Shown here: positions 12,101-24,438 of the stretch, piece after piece | How positions within the stretch are numbered: the first letter of the stretch is position 1 | Layout: each line of letters begins with the position of its first letter | DNA from: Torymus aiolomorphi | Taxonomy: Eukaryota > Arthropoda > Insecta > Hymenoptera > Torymidae | Direction: 5' to 3' | Assembly (NCBI GenBank): GCA_036365515.1 | Contig: CM070874.1 | Location: forward strand, 209,306,297 to 209,370,296 | DNA: 64,000 nucleotides | The notes under the pieces: generated by a model | The model's input: the letters and a program-made list of their open reading frames with translations, nothing else | Told to the model about the DNA's origin: nothing | Database searches by the model: none | Translations under genes and position numbers: made by a program

Positions 12101-12737
12101 TATTGATGGCCATCACATGGCAGCAGTTGTTTTCCACCCTTACGATTCCTTCTCCCACGTAGACGTCGTCGTACCCGACGTCCAGAAGAGGTAGGTAACC
12201 TTCCTTCAAATCCGTCCTGGCGAGGTTAATTTTAAGCATCCTGCGCGACCGGCGGGGGATAGTGTACCGAATGGGGGCAGGTTTGTGGGGCGAGTGAGTA
12301 GGCGGTCCCTGTAGGTTTTTATTGCTAGTCGTTTCAGGGCGTGGAACGGTGGAGTCTGCCTCCTCGCCCTCTGGTTGCTTGCAGGTGGCGGTGTCGCAAA
12401 TATTTATTGGTTTGGGCGCGGCGGGCGGATCGATGAAAGAAATTGGGTGCATGACGTCGCTCCCAATCATCAACGTATTATAATGGTACGAGATGACAGC
12501 CTTTTCTTGCTTAAGGTAATTTCTACCTAGGACCCCGTCTTGATCGATAGGAAAGTCATCGTAAGTGACTAAAAACGTGACAGGCTTCTCCCGGATGGTA
12601 AGGGAGACAGTGCCTAAGGTTTCTACCGTTTGATCGCTAATACCGATCAAAGGGATGGCTTGGTTCGTGTCCACCAGTGCGTTGGGATCCAACGCTCCAA
12701 CCTTAACTAGGTTGACGGTGGCACCGTTGTCAACCAT
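8862..12737 (-). CDS. pol: Protease-RT-RNase H plus spacer, gypsy-type Pol (1291 aa from ATG)
   Basis: Copies element RNA into DNA. From the ATG at 12737: aspartic protease at residues 3-90 with DNGA at the active site (usually D[ST]GA) and a GVLGRNYLK flap-side motif; reverse transcriptase at ~325-525 with FDLASGFHQI and YMDD at 472-475; RNase H at ~615-735 with TTDASDGAIG, E660, D687 and D730. A 450-residue spacer (740-1194) follows, rich in S, P, E and T, with an RGRGRP patch, probably disordered. The macrodomain-like part starts at 1195. Upstream of the ATG the frame stays open past 13019 and overlaps the gag frame, so the real N-terminus probably comes from -1 frameshifting. All RT and RNase H catalytic motifs are intact. 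Confidence 0.93.
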   Translation of the reverse strand: MVDNGATVNLVKVGALDPNALVDTNQAIPLIGISDQTVETLGTVSLTIREKPVTFLVTYDDFPIDQDGVLGRNYLKQEKAVISYHYNTLMIGSDVMHPISFIDPPAAPKPINICDTATCKQPEGEEADSTVPRPETTSNKNLQGPPTHSPHKPAPIRYTIPRRSRRMLKINLARTDLKEGYLPLLDVGYDDVYVGEGIVRVENNCCHVMAINTREDDVTIEVQPGELIPFEYAAMDFEPGSDDDIEVAANNPIMESSKRMQELKTIIPTDHLNDQEKAYVDKLIHDYTNVFLLPGDPLPCTDAVEHFIPTDTNKPVTAKQYRHPVAHKEFIQRDIEKKLKEGIIEPSNSPSSSPIWIVPKRPDPQGKPRWRMVVDFRELNQRTVGDAYHLPNIAELLDQLGGAVYFSVFDLASGFHQIQMAPEDKWKTAFSTPEGHYEFNRMPMGLKNAPATFQRLMDQIKRGIDCKELLVYMDDVIIHAKTLEEHDRRVRKFFDRLTETKLVLQPEKVHFLGKEVAFLGHIVSAKGVESDPGKIHAVKNFPRPKTVRNVREFTGLTGYYRRFIKDYSKIAKPLYELQKKDKDFLWGPDQEEAFEILKDKLCNYPILAFPDFNKPFTLTTDASDGAIGDVLSQERDKFDHPINYLSRTLNKAERNYSTTEKECLVVLYALSQFRAYLLGRKFTLVADHEPLNWMHSRKDPGQRLMRWMFKFTGYEYTFKYKPGKLNCNADALSRNPADQPDEDEINTKLPRLKIMVLKDRKDAGKPTGNGGDRPLTPTPALGAAGPSGTQSLGSRSKAVFNPVRGRGRPLGTLKKKTAPVLEHSVIAQRTRLRKRIGSAGNKDSDKRSPAPPSQSSTPKGLPVPSQEGSCRPVDVSIGPQFSRHSSIISSSGGGESGEIDEPKTPIYDPRRSGIRLNDEKGEEPRETTNKLSETDATADTSAPVDEQVEIQATAPEQSASEVDDDLSPGQVTISPEEVAESARKFQESLRILAEKTRTEEEGDEIPPLELPSHLSEGDVVDDHTRSVLDQLDLYDGQNDGALSQRITELVQRAAAATEPESATSSNPDTAPEKPNRERDGSMISQPVQRAISVTLQVRAGLPTARSTPYPPGSFKPIPRFPQLENIREEAEGSKPVHLEFPQPPIDTLGLFMSMLGQYQPLNQYVDPDCSNGRKLPPSEGPSESEEQRPAIPLPLKNNVIISRQCLTYKRDNYAHFLAKDCETNNPVARLLSDIGALDLKNLKSKKAKLGQIITTPYKNHNIFSLVIKERYYDPIDIKCLKRSLKNLRTSC
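8895..8901 (-). promoter_or_regulatory. Candidate -1 frameshift heptamer TTTAAAA before integrase
   Basis: In the upstream Pol frame the codons are TGT TTA AAA, giving T TTA AAA, which fits the X XXY YYZ rule. A -1 slip here joins Pol directly to the integrase frame, whose codons then continue without a stop. The zero frame ends 33 bases further on. The alternative is a one-base indel in this copy. Confidence 0.55.
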
Positions 12738-12781
12738 AAATAAGAGTCCGTCCTTGCGACCCTCGGGAACCCTTACGCGTA

Positions 12782-13276
12782 CTACTGTAGGCTCATCCTC
12801 TCTCGCATCCTCTCGGCCAACTGATGAACAGGAACCAATCCGGATGGCTGTGTCATCGGGGCTCTTGCTAGAAACACCCGTGGCGTCGGGCTGGTTTGAC
12901 TGGCTTGCGGGGTGAGTTGACTTACGGGTGGTTGCTCGCGAGCCATCGGCTGAACGATCGGTGCTGAGTGAACAGGGCTCGCCTCCGAAAGTTCCGGGCG
13001 AGCCCTCTGGGAGTTTAAAGACGCCTGCGGCGAAGGGTATGAGGTCGGTGGGCCATGGGATGGAGGAAGGCCAAGGGTAAAACCCGACTGAGTTTGTTGA
13101 TTGTTTGGGTAGTACAACCTAGGGTCTATTGGTTCTTTAGGTCGAGGGATTCCTTGCGGGTAACCTCGACCTCGACCTCGATATCCCCCTCTACCTCGAT
13201 TGTATTGCGCGAAGGGGGGTCGATCGCCACCGGGAGCGCCTCCATTGGGCGATGGTTCTGCCGGCCCCGTGTAGAG
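12782..13276 (-). pseudogene. Gag C-terminal extension after an in-frame TAA
   Basis: Directly after the gag stop (TAA at 13277-13279) the same frame is open for about 165 codons. It encodes a glycine/arginine-rich stretch (RGRGGYRGRGRG) and then a proline/glutamine-rich part, and ends at a TAG at 12782. A GR-rich tail is a known alternative to CCHC zinc knuckles for nucleic-acid binding. Both the overlap with pol and the TTTAAAC site lie in this extension, so the parent element must have translated it. Either the TAA is a nonsense mutation of this copy or it is a readthrough codon (TAA followed by CTC). Confidence 0.65.
13013..13019 (-). promoter_or_regulatory. Candidate gag-pol -1 frameshift heptamer TTTAAAC
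   Basis: In the gag frame the codons are TCT TTA AAC, giving T TTA AAC, a classic -1 slippery site. From here the pol frame (-1 to gag) is open without a stop through the ATG at 12737. I checked this codon by codon. A second possible heptamer, G GGT TTT, lies at 13079-13085 in the same register. Any downstream RNA structure was not evaluated. Confidence 0.6.
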
Positions 13277-14134
13277 TTATCCGACATAGGGGTTTTCCAG
13301 CTCCTCCTGAGGTTGGATGGTCGGGCACTCCGGCAGCTGAGCAGTATCACCATTTTCCATGTATCCAATGTAAGCAGGGGCCTTGTGTCCTCCCTCCGCG
13401 TGATGATTCTGGAACGGCGCCGCATAATTTCCGGATCGCCGAAAATTCTGTGATACCTCGTGGGCTTCGTTGTATTGAGAGGCGCCTGGCATGCGCGAGT
13501 CCGAGAGTATTCGGGATTTGATTCGAGATTCGATCCGCACTCCCTCTAGGTAGGCTTCATCAAGAGTTTTCGGATGGCAGGCGTCCACAGCAGCGCTGAT
13601 GGTGTATGGCAGTCCTCGAATAAAGATGTCTATGGAAGCGTCTTTCATAGGTGCCATCATGGCGTCTACGTATGCCGCGCCCTTTTCCTCTCTCAGCGCG
13701 TTTTCAGCCCCCATCAACAGGATGTTGAGGCGGTCCCGAAAATCGCCGACCGTTTCCTGTTGTAACATCCGGATTCCATTTATTTGAGCGTTATAATACG
13801 TAAAGGTCTTCCCGGGTGCGAACCTCCGCTTGAGATGCTTCACAAGGTCGTCTACACTATTGAAGGTCACTCCATACGTAGAGTTCCCAGCAGAACCCCT
13901 TAATTTTCCTAACACCTTTTTAAGAAACCCACCGATCTTCTCCGCAGGCACATCGGTTGCAGCATTACGCACGTCTTGTAGGAAATCCTTGAGGGGCAGA
14001 TTCGATCCGTCAAATGATGGGATGCCAGAAACGGCGGCTTGCATCGCCATTGTTCCTGCCATGGTTACAATTAGTTGAGAACATTCGGCGCTCGTACCCC
14101 CCCCCGCGGTTGTAGTATCGTCACCCCCTGCCAT
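13277..14134 (-). CDS. gag: Gag protein, capsid part (285 aa from ATG 14134)
   Basis: Structural protein that packages element RNA. The ATG at 14134 (MAGGDDTTTAGG) was chosen. The frame is open further upstream to 14215, but only a GTG lies there. The middle and C-terminal parts have the pattern of retrotransposon gag capsid domains: a tract with DFLQDVRNAA, LKRRFAPG, GDFRDRLN, then FIRGLPYTISAAVD and LEGVRIESRIKSR. No CCHC zinc knuckle is present; the nucleic-acid-binding role likely falls to the GR-rich extension beyond the TAA at 13277. It lies about 470 bp downstream of the 5' LTR in element orientation. Confidence 0.85.
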   Translation of the reverse strand: MAGGDDTTTAGGGTSAECSQLIVTMAGTMAMQAAVSGIPSFDGSNLPLKDFLQDVRNAATDVPAEKIGGFLKKVLGKLRGSAGNSTYGVTFNSVDDLVKHLKRRFAPGKTFTYYNAQINGIRMLQQETVGDFRDRLNILLMGAENALREEKGAAYVDAMMAPMKDASIDIFIRGLPYTISAAVDACHPKTLDEAYLEGVRIESRIKSRILSDSRMPGASQYNEAHEVSQNFRRSGNYAAPFQNHHAEGGHKAPAYIGYMENGDTAQLPECPTIQPQEELENPYVG

Positions 14135-14588
14135 GTTAACTGCGTTCGGTTTCCTCTTAGTCCCCGGGTTCGCTGCCTTGGATATTACTCGTTGTGGAAG
14201 AGAAGTCAGAAACACTCGAGTTGCGAATAAAATTTAGCAATGATCCTGGTTGAACCCACGATGGTCAATTCGAAAAAGGGGAGTGAGTTTGCAACCGTTT
14301 AATCGAACGAAAACGAGAAACAATCATGCGGGAAGCACACAATGCTATGGGTTTTTTTTTTTTTTTTTATAGTAAAATAGGTTATATAAATATTACAATT
14401 ATATAAAAGGTATATATTGGTATTATAATTATAACGGGTTTATCTATGTATGTGTATAGGCGCGCGCATGTGTGTTTGCGCACTCTTAATTTTTATTGGA
14501 CTATTAATTGTCTGATAACGCTGAATTATTTCGATCAACTCGAAAATTCTCCAAAAGATAAGAGCAAGAGGTTAGAGCGTCAAACCAC

Positions 14589-14600
14589 GCTCTGCTACCA
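14589..14600 (-). other. Primer-binding site, fits initiator-Met tRNA
   Basis: Four bases after the 5' LTR (element orientation) the minus strand reads TGGTAGCAGAGC, complementary to a 3' end GCTCTGCTACCA. To my knowledge that matches animal initiator methionine tRNA. Position and the leading TGG are exactly as expected; the tRNA identity is from general knowledge, not a search. Confidence 0.8.
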
Positions 14601-14604
14601 TTTT

Positions 14605-17850
<3,246 letters not shown>

Positions 17851-18459
17851 ATAAGTAAAAAGCTTTTACTGTTCAGGCCCGGAGGTAAAAAAAGCTTATA
17901 CATTGTCAGGGACGAACCTGTTAAACAACAAAAAATCGATCTTTTGTTTAATAACGTAAAACCAAATTACATAAATAATATACGATATTTAATTTAATGA
18001 TTATACTGACACTAATTATATCCGCTAAAGAAAGGCAGAAAATTTTACTTACCCCTAGTTTTCCATTTCTCACCTAAATCAGGTGAGAAATGGGTATTTC
18101 TACCCCTCCCAAAAAAAAATCACGTGTTTTACGTGAGAAATGAATACTTATTTCTCACCAGTTTTTTATTTCTCACCTGTTATAGGGTAGAAATAGATAT
18201 TTCTTACCACTTTCACAAAATACGCTTGAAATGCGAAATTTTCTCTTCTACTTAAACACATGAAAAAGGCCCTATATATCATGCCTGAGTTGAGAAAAAT
18301 ACAATGTTTAACTTGTTATAACTTATTTAGAGACCAATGTACCAAAATACTTCAAATTCGTTACTTAAAAGAAATCCACAAAATTATACATTATTTAGCA
18401 AAAAAATTCATTGTTAATTATGATGTTACACATAATCAAGTTTTATTAGAATAGTATAT
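17851..18459. other. Right flank of the LTR element with TTTCTCACC hairpins
   Basis: Begins with the second ATAAG. At 18058-18210 there are several inverted pairs of TTTCTCACC and GGTGAGAAA with T/A-rich spacers, for example TTTCTCACCT..AGGTGAGAAA at about 18064-18090. No gene is seen apart from a 64-codon frame without features at 18260-18454. Confidence 0.5.
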
Positions 18460-18702
18460 TATGTACCAAGGACGCAAAATGTATCATTCTCGAGCGCTTT
18501 AGATGTGCTCGCCATCTCAATATTATTTGCTTTAGATGTGCTTGCCATCTCAATATTGTTTGCTTTAGATATGCTTGGCAAAAAATGTATTGTGACCTTT
18601 ATTGTGAAAATTAATTTGTCATACAAAAATTGAATATATATAATAAAAAGGTAAAACAGTATTGCAATAGAAAATATGGTGTTTAGTTTAAGGTTATTGA
18701 AA
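18460..18702 (-). other. 3' region of the env-like gene with tandem repeats and AATAAA
   Basis: Downstream of the env-like stop (minus strand), a 33-36-bp unit containing GCTTTAGATGTGCTTGCCATCTCAA is repeated about two and a half times at 18495-18580. A minus-strand AATAAA at 18598-18603 is a plausible polyadenylation signal, about 100 bp after the stop codon. A sequence like the left end of the 2036 MITE family (GTATATTATGTACCAAGG) starts near 18453. Confidence 0.5.
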
Positions 18703-20589
18703 TTATATATTAACTTCGTATTCCTTTGAAGCACTTGGATTATAGCAAGCCATAGATTGTTCTCTTGCAGAAGTATGTGCAGTAATATTTTCTTCATCTC
18801 TTTTAGCATTTGCAGTTCCTGATTCTTTATTTTGTTGATTATTATTTTTGCATTTGATACATTTCGGAAACAGTCTTGGTATACAACATTTAAAAATTAT
18901 AGAAAAACAATGAAGTACTCCAATTTTATGTAGAACATAAAATATTGCAATGGTGGCAATAGCATACATGCTATAACTAAAAATGCTATGGGCCGTAAGC
19001 AACCATGTGCGGTAGTTATGATTCGATATATATACTTCTAAATCTTTTGTAATATCCTCCACAGTTTTTGCGTAATCTAATATTTCAGAAGTATCAACGT
19101 GGAACGATGTAAATGTAGGTAATTTTAAATCAGATGTATTAAGAGCTATCTTCTCAATCGGTAAAAATTCGATATTAATTTTATATTCTGATATTTTCGT
19201 ACTATTGACATGGCTTCTAGGTAAATACTTATGATTTTGAGAGTATCCTCTACAATTTGAATGCAGTTGTAATATATAAGGTTTGTCAATAGTAACTGAA
19301 ATATCTGCGGAAACTCCGCAAGTTATTAAGATATTTTCTGTATTTATTGGTAAAATATACCAACTAAAACCGTTACTCAATGCCAACACAAAATCAGCTT
19401 GTAAATTGAAATACTTTCTAGAACAGCCTTTATCATCTTTGTATTTTATCAAACGCACATAGCAACTTTTTTCCAAGCTAAATCTATGCACGACAGAAGT
19501 TATCTCACAAATTTTGAAATCATTTACAGATGTACAAGTATTTGCATCAATTACAGTATACTCTGTAATGTTTGAATCAACAGCAATAGGTTGATTCTTA
19601 ATACTGTCAAATATATAGTACTGTGTCCACCCAGACATGGGTACCGGAGTGAATTTATATACGGTATAATCAGGACCAGTTGGTATTGGCGTATGAATTA
19701 CATAAATAAGTTTACCACCGGATAAAATAACATTAACCTTACTTATTTTCAGGTATAGTAAATAATAATTTTCTTGTAAGGGAAACGGTAATTCTTGGTA
19801 AAACAACTTTGTATGAATTGTATGTAGACCAGCAATGAAATCTTTTGGTGATATTAATCTAGGCGACACGATTCCTGTTTTTCCATCAATAATTGAGTCG
19901 TAAACCAAATTAACATCTTCTAATAAATCATCAATATGCAAATCTAAATCGGTTATGCATTCCATCATATTGTTATTGAAAGTATTTTGAACATTCATAG
20001 TAACAACAGTATTCATGGTATCAGTAATAATTTTCATATTTTTTTTATAATTATCAGTTATATTTTGAAATTTTCTAAGAGTAGTTTTCGTAATAGTTGT
20101 TTGGTTATTTAAAAGTAGGACTATGCGGCCTGTATTATTATATACGTAATCTATTTGTTTATTTATTCTTTCTTCATCGTCGCCTGATATAGTACCGAAC
20201 AAAAAATGATTCACTGTTCCAACTGCATTAAATAATCCTCTTTTCTGTCTTGTATTATTACTTAGTTCAAGTAACGAATTAATTTTACGTTTAATTTTAT
20301 AAAATCTGTTATGTATTGTATTCAACGTTATCATATGAACACAAAAATTAAATTTATAACATTGTTCGCGAAGATCTATTATTTTTATATTTACCAGATT
20401 CGCATTTTTTTCTAAGTCACGTATATCAACAAAGTGTATTGTCGTCCAAATTTCATGATATAGCTTTGCTTTGAATAATTCTTCTTGCAATATTGGCGTG
20501 CTGACAGGTATTAAGTTGTAAGGTTTGTCATACCCACGTATGAATGAAATAATAGCTAACGCAAAAATTAAGCGGAACATCTGAAACAT
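18703..20589 (-). CDS. Envelope-like fusion glycoprotein (errantivirus/baculovirus-F type), 628 aa
   Basis: Type I membrane fusion protein. The ATG at 20589 is chosen because it opens directly into a signal peptide (MFQMFRLIFALAII); the frame continues upstream only to a TTG at 20640. About 114 residues in lies a furin-type site RQKR, followed at once by a glycine/phenylalanine-rich fusion peptide (GLFNAVG start) and a long heptad-like helical region. There are many N-x-S/T sites, a transmembrane stretch near residues 530-565 and a ~60-residue cytoplasmic tail rich in C and K. This is the architecture of insect errantivirus Env and baculovirus F. The whole frame is uninterrupted. No gag, pol or LTR pair of its own is next to it; the neighbouring retrotransposon is a different insertion with its own target duplication. 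It may be a captured or domesticated envelope, or the remnant of an otherwise lost provirus. Confidence 0.85.
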   Translation of the reverse strand: MFQMFRLIFALAIISFIRGYDKPYNLIPVSTPILQEELFKAKLYHEIWTTIHFVDIRDLEKNANLVNIKIIDLREQCYKFNFCVHMITLNTIHNRFYKIKRKINSLLELSNNTRQKRGLFNAVGTVNHFLFGTISGDDEERINKQIDYVYNNTGRIVLLLNNQTTITKTTLRKFQNITDNYKKNMKIITDTMNTVVTMNVQNTFNNNMMECITDLDLHIDDLLEDVNLVYDSIIDGKTGIVSPRLISPKDFIAGLHTIHTKLFYQELPFPLQENYYLLYLKISKVNVILSGGKLIYVIHTPIPTGPDYTVYKFTPVPMSGWTQYYIFDSIKNQPIAVDSNITEYTVIDANTCTSVNDFKICEITSVVHRFSLEKSCYVRLIKYKDDKGCSRKYFNLQADFVLALSNGFSWYILPINTENILITCGVSADISVTIDKPYILQLHSNCRGYSQNHKYLPRSHVNSTKISEYKINIEFLPIEKIALNTSDLKLPTFTSFHVDTSEILDYAKTVEDITKDLEVYISNHNYRTWLLTAHSIFSYSMYAIATIAIFYVLHKIGVLHCFSIIFKCCIPRLFPKCIKCKNNNQQNKESGTANAKRDEENITAHTSAREQSMACYNPSASKEYEVNI

Positions 20590-20640
20590 TGAAATACGTT
20601 GTGATATTTGTGCAGAATTTTTATTTATTTTATTTTTCAA

Positions 20641-21033
20641 TGATAAAATGCCATTTTTTAAGTCTGTCGGCTGATACTTTTATGTATAATCTCAAAATTT
20701 TTTATTTGATTTTTTTTTATAATCTCAAAATTGTAGACTTCTAAAGAAGAAAGGCGTATCTCAAACAATCACATTTCGAGAAAATCGTGTTTAAAGTTTT
20801 ATATTTATGTAAGGTAAAGAGCCCTATTATGAAACACTTTAAATAGTGGCTTCTATTATAAAACGGTTGAATAAAAAAATTAAAAAAGAATTAAATAAAT
20901 AAAAATAAAAATTAAATAAAATCACTGCCTGCCCTAAGCCGGCTGTCATGCTTACCGTGACTAAAGTAGTCACGGATAAGCGTGACTAAAGTGCAGGCTT
21001 AGGTCACACCGTGCTATAAAGGATTTCTTGTAT
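20641..21033 (-). promoter_or_regulatory. Upstream region of the env-like gene with hairpin
   Basis: AT-rich for 280 bp, then a GC-richer block at 20926-21003 with two nested inverted repeats: GTGACTAAAGTAGTCAC, and GCCTGCCCTAAGCC against GCAGGCTTAGG. Any promoter of the env-like gene would lie here, but I see no clear core-promoter motif. Part of the block may instead be a small transposon. Confidence 0.3.
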
Positions 21034-23028
21034 TTAAGGAGGTTCATGCGCGACTCCCAAGTCAAATGAGTGCCCAATGAAGAGGTTACCTAAAATTTAA
21101 AAAATCTATAGTTGTAATGTATTCAAAATGATACAGATAGTCAATGTATTATAAAAAAAGTCTATTTTACATGACGAAGCCAACTTTTTTTAACGAAATG
21201 TCGATATTTTAGAAACAGATATCGTCATCACATATAATTATTAATAAAAAAAGGAGGAATCGTATTTCTTTTCCAACTGATCTTAGTTATGGTGGTCTCA
21301 TTTTGTTCCTTAATTAATTTCATGGGGACTTGCAGAATAAAAAATTCAAAATTATGTGGGATCCAAAAGTTACAGTAGCCGATTTAAGTGGACATCGAAG
21401 TCCGATCAGTTAATTTTTTAAAGGTTTCTTTTCGAATAATCAACCGATTTTTCAAGATTTTCTCGGCAATTAATGATTGTTTGAGCTGCGATTTTAAGAA
21501 ATAACTAAACATTAATTTTCAAAGCGCGCTCCAGTCTCCAAAATCCAAAAAGATAAGAATTTTTTAATTTATATAATAAAGATGCGTTATACTGCTTACA
21601 GCGCCACCCTCTATTTAAAATATTTTTATTTCGGCGTCCTTTTAAAAAATATATTTTTTAAACCACGTTCATGAATTTATGAACAACTAGCTATATCTTT
21701 CTCAATTTTGAATAATTTTGAATTTTTCTTTTGGCAAGTGTCCATGAAATTAATTAAAGAACAAAATGAGACCTGCAAACCTGAGACCGGTTGAGAAAGA
21801 AAAAAGATTCCCGGGTTTTATCAATAATGTCAATCATAACCGTCTACTATCAAAAGTTTGAAATATTGGTGTGAGGGGTTATCTGTTCTCTCTTTTGTTA
21901 TCTTACTTAGATGATCGACTTCAGGCAATCAGAATATAAATAATTATACATCGTCTCTGATTGCAGTTACCTCTGGTGTGTCTCAAGGCTCCCATCTAGG
22001 GCTCCTTCTTCTCTGTATTTATATTCACGACATTATTGACCGTATTCAATTTGCAGAATTTCTTTTGTACGCCGATGATATTAAATTATTAAGTGTTCAG
22101 ATGAAAACCGGCTCACTTTTAATATAAACATTAATATGCGTCATGCCATTTCTTATTACAAAGGTGCCCATTTCACATTTGATTATTCTATTTTTAATCT
22201 CAAACTTAACAGAGTTGACACCATAAATGATCTAGGTGTCGTATTTGATTCTGCTGTGACCTTTACTCCGCATATAAATCATATTATATCTAAAGCCAGT
22301 AGATCATTATAGGTTTTATCAAGCGTACAACGAGTGACTTCATCGATGTAAGCTCCATTATTTATCTCTATAAAACTATCATCCTGCTGACATTACTCTA
22401 CTGCTTTCAAGTATGACCACATGTGATTTTACTAATTAAATCTGTTGAATCTGTTCAGCATAGATTTTTAAGGTACATCGCATTTAAATTGAATAATCCA
22501 TTAAGATGGTTCTTTCACGGGGATTCCCAGTCAAATCAGTGCTAAATGAAAAGCTTACCTAAGATTAATAAAACGATAGTTACTAATAATTATAGTTTAA
22601 TTTAATAATAATACACTAATAATATAAATATAGTGTATTTAACCCGACTAAAATAACTTTTTTTAACAAAATGTCGATATTTTAGAAACAGCACAAACAA
22701 TTTTTGATAAATAATGTCTATCTTTTTTGTTTCTTAACCGATTTTAAATATCAAGATCTCTATTCTATTGTTCAAGTAATTTTACGGGGACTTATCCCAG
22801 GAAAAATTCAAAATTATTCAAAACCCAGAAAGTTATAGCCAATAGAAAAAAATTATTTTTATAACCTTATTCGCGATTTTATAAACAATTAGCTATAACT
22901 TTCTGGGTGTTGAATAATTTTGAAGTTTTCCTTGGGCAAGTCCCCGTGAAATTACTTGAAGAATAGAATAAGACCTTGATAATTAAAATTAGTTAAGAAA
23001 CAAAAAAGATAGAGATTATTTATCAATA

Positions 23029-23062
23029 CAGTTCTAATTGTGCTCTCGATAAGAGTAGACGT
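23029..23062 (+). promoter_or_regulatory. Internal promoter of the LINE: CAGT start plus DPE
   Basis: The element begins CAGTT. With the A at 23030 as +1, AGACGT at 23057-23062 occupies exactly +28 to +33 and fits the downstream promoter element consensus RGWYVT. Jockey and I-type insect LINEs are known to use such downstream internal promoters, which keeps the promoter inside the copied RNA. Confidence 0.7.
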
Positions 23063-23229
23063 GTTTACATCGAGCTCCAGCCAAGTATGTAAATACTAGT
23101 TCAAGTGTGTTACTGTGTATAAGTGCGAACGTTAAAATCACTGATTTTCTCAATTTTGAATATAAATAGACATAAACTGCTAACCAAAATTCAAAATTTT
23201 ATCTTTTTAATAAAAGTCAATCGGCTAAC

Positions 23230-24438
23230 ATGGCCGCTACTGAAAAAGTCACTTTGGCTTCGCCGATAAACACCGATAATAACGAAAAGTGGAACTCAGT
23301 TTATAAAAAACGACAAAGAAACAGCCCAGATGAAATAAAAGCTAATTTTAAAAAACGTCAAACGCAAATCAGAGACTACTGGCTAAGTAATCCAGTGGTG
23401 ACTCAAAACAATTATGAAAAACTAGAACTCGCAGAGGATGTAGTTCCTGCAGGAGAAAATAGTGAGAATTCTAGTAAAGCGAGTGCTCAAAAATCACCAC
23501 CAATCTTCGTAAGCGGAGTGGAGAATATAGCACCTTTGAAAACCCTTCTCGATAAAATAGCTGAGAATAACTACACTTTGAAAATACTTTCTAATAACGA
23601 GGTGAAAATTCTACCAAACTCCTCAGAAAAATATCTTCCAATAGTAGAAGAGCTCAAGAAGAAAAAAACTGAATTTTACACATACCAGAGGAAGCAAGAC
23701 AAAAGTTATAAAACTGTTTTAAGACACAGACACCCGTCAGCTGATACTGGAGAAATACAACAGGCAATAGAGGAACACGACCATAAAGTATTAAGAGTAA
23801 CAAATATACGAGATCGATACACGCAAAAACCGTTACCCTTGTTCTTTGTAGAAATTCAACCCAATGATAACAATAAGGAAATATACAAAATAGATAGATT
23901 ATTGAATACAATCGTTAAATTTGAACCACCATATAAAAAAAGAGATATACCTCAGTGTATTAAATGTCAAGGATTTGGTCACACCAAAAATTACTGCTAC
24001 AGGAGTGCGGTATGCGTTAAATGTGCTGAAAAACATTTAACAAAAGACTGCTCGATAAAAGAAAAAATACAAGACGTTAAATGTGCAAACTGTGACGGTA
24101 ATCATCCTGCTAGTTATAAAGGATGCATTGTTCGTAAGCAACTGCAACAAAAATTATTTCCTAAACTCAGAGAAAAAACCGTAGTGCAAAACTCACAAAG
24201 TTATCCTCCAAATTTAAATAATTTTATTAAATCTAATATATCTTTCGCTCAAGCCACAAGCAGTCAACCAAAAAACATCATAACAGAATCTATACAAACA
24301 GAGACAGAATCCCAAATAATAACAAAAATAGCAGAAAAATCTAACACAAATAAACTCGAAGAAATGATGCTTCAAATGATGACAAGAATAGATACAATGT
24401 TAAACCTTCTTACAAGTTTGATAAATAAAATTCAATAA
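23230..24438 (+). CDS. LINE ORF1, Gag-like nucleic-acid-binding protein (402 aa)
   Basis: Packages LINE RNA. The N-terminal 70 residues are basic and polar. The middle part (about 95-235) is the region that carries the RRM-like fold in Jockey Gag proteins. Three CCHC zinc knuckles follow at about 239-300 (CIKCQGFGHTKNYC, CVKCAEKHLTKDC, CANCDGNHPASYKGC). The C-terminal 100 residues are Q/N/S-rich and end in a short amphipathic helix. The frame is intact, and its stop codon overlaps the start of the ORF2 frame. Confidence 0.9.
   Translation: MAATEKVTLASPINTDNNEKWNSVYKKRQRNSPDEIKANFKKRQTQIRDYWLSNPVVTQNNYEKLELAEDVVPAGENSENSSKASAQKSPPIFVSGVENIAPLKTLLDKIAENNYTLKILSNNEVKILPNSSEKYLPIVEELKKKKTEFYTYQRKQDKSYKTVLRHRHPSADTGEIQQAIEEHDHKVLRVTNIRDRYTQKPLPLFFVEIQPNDNNKEIYKIDRLLNTIVKFEPPYKKRDIPQCIKCQGFGHTKNYCYRSAVCVKCAEKHLTKDCSIKEKIQDVKCANCDGNHPASYKGCIVRKQLQQKLFPKLREKTVVQNSQSYPPNLNNFIKSNISFAQATSSQPKNIITESIQTETESQIITKIAEKSNTNKLEEMMLQMMTRIDTMLNLLTSLINKIQ

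Noticed and set aside
18459..18809. 116-codon minus-strand frame overlapping the end of env
   Set aside because: Out of frame with env and composed of the downstream tandem repeat.
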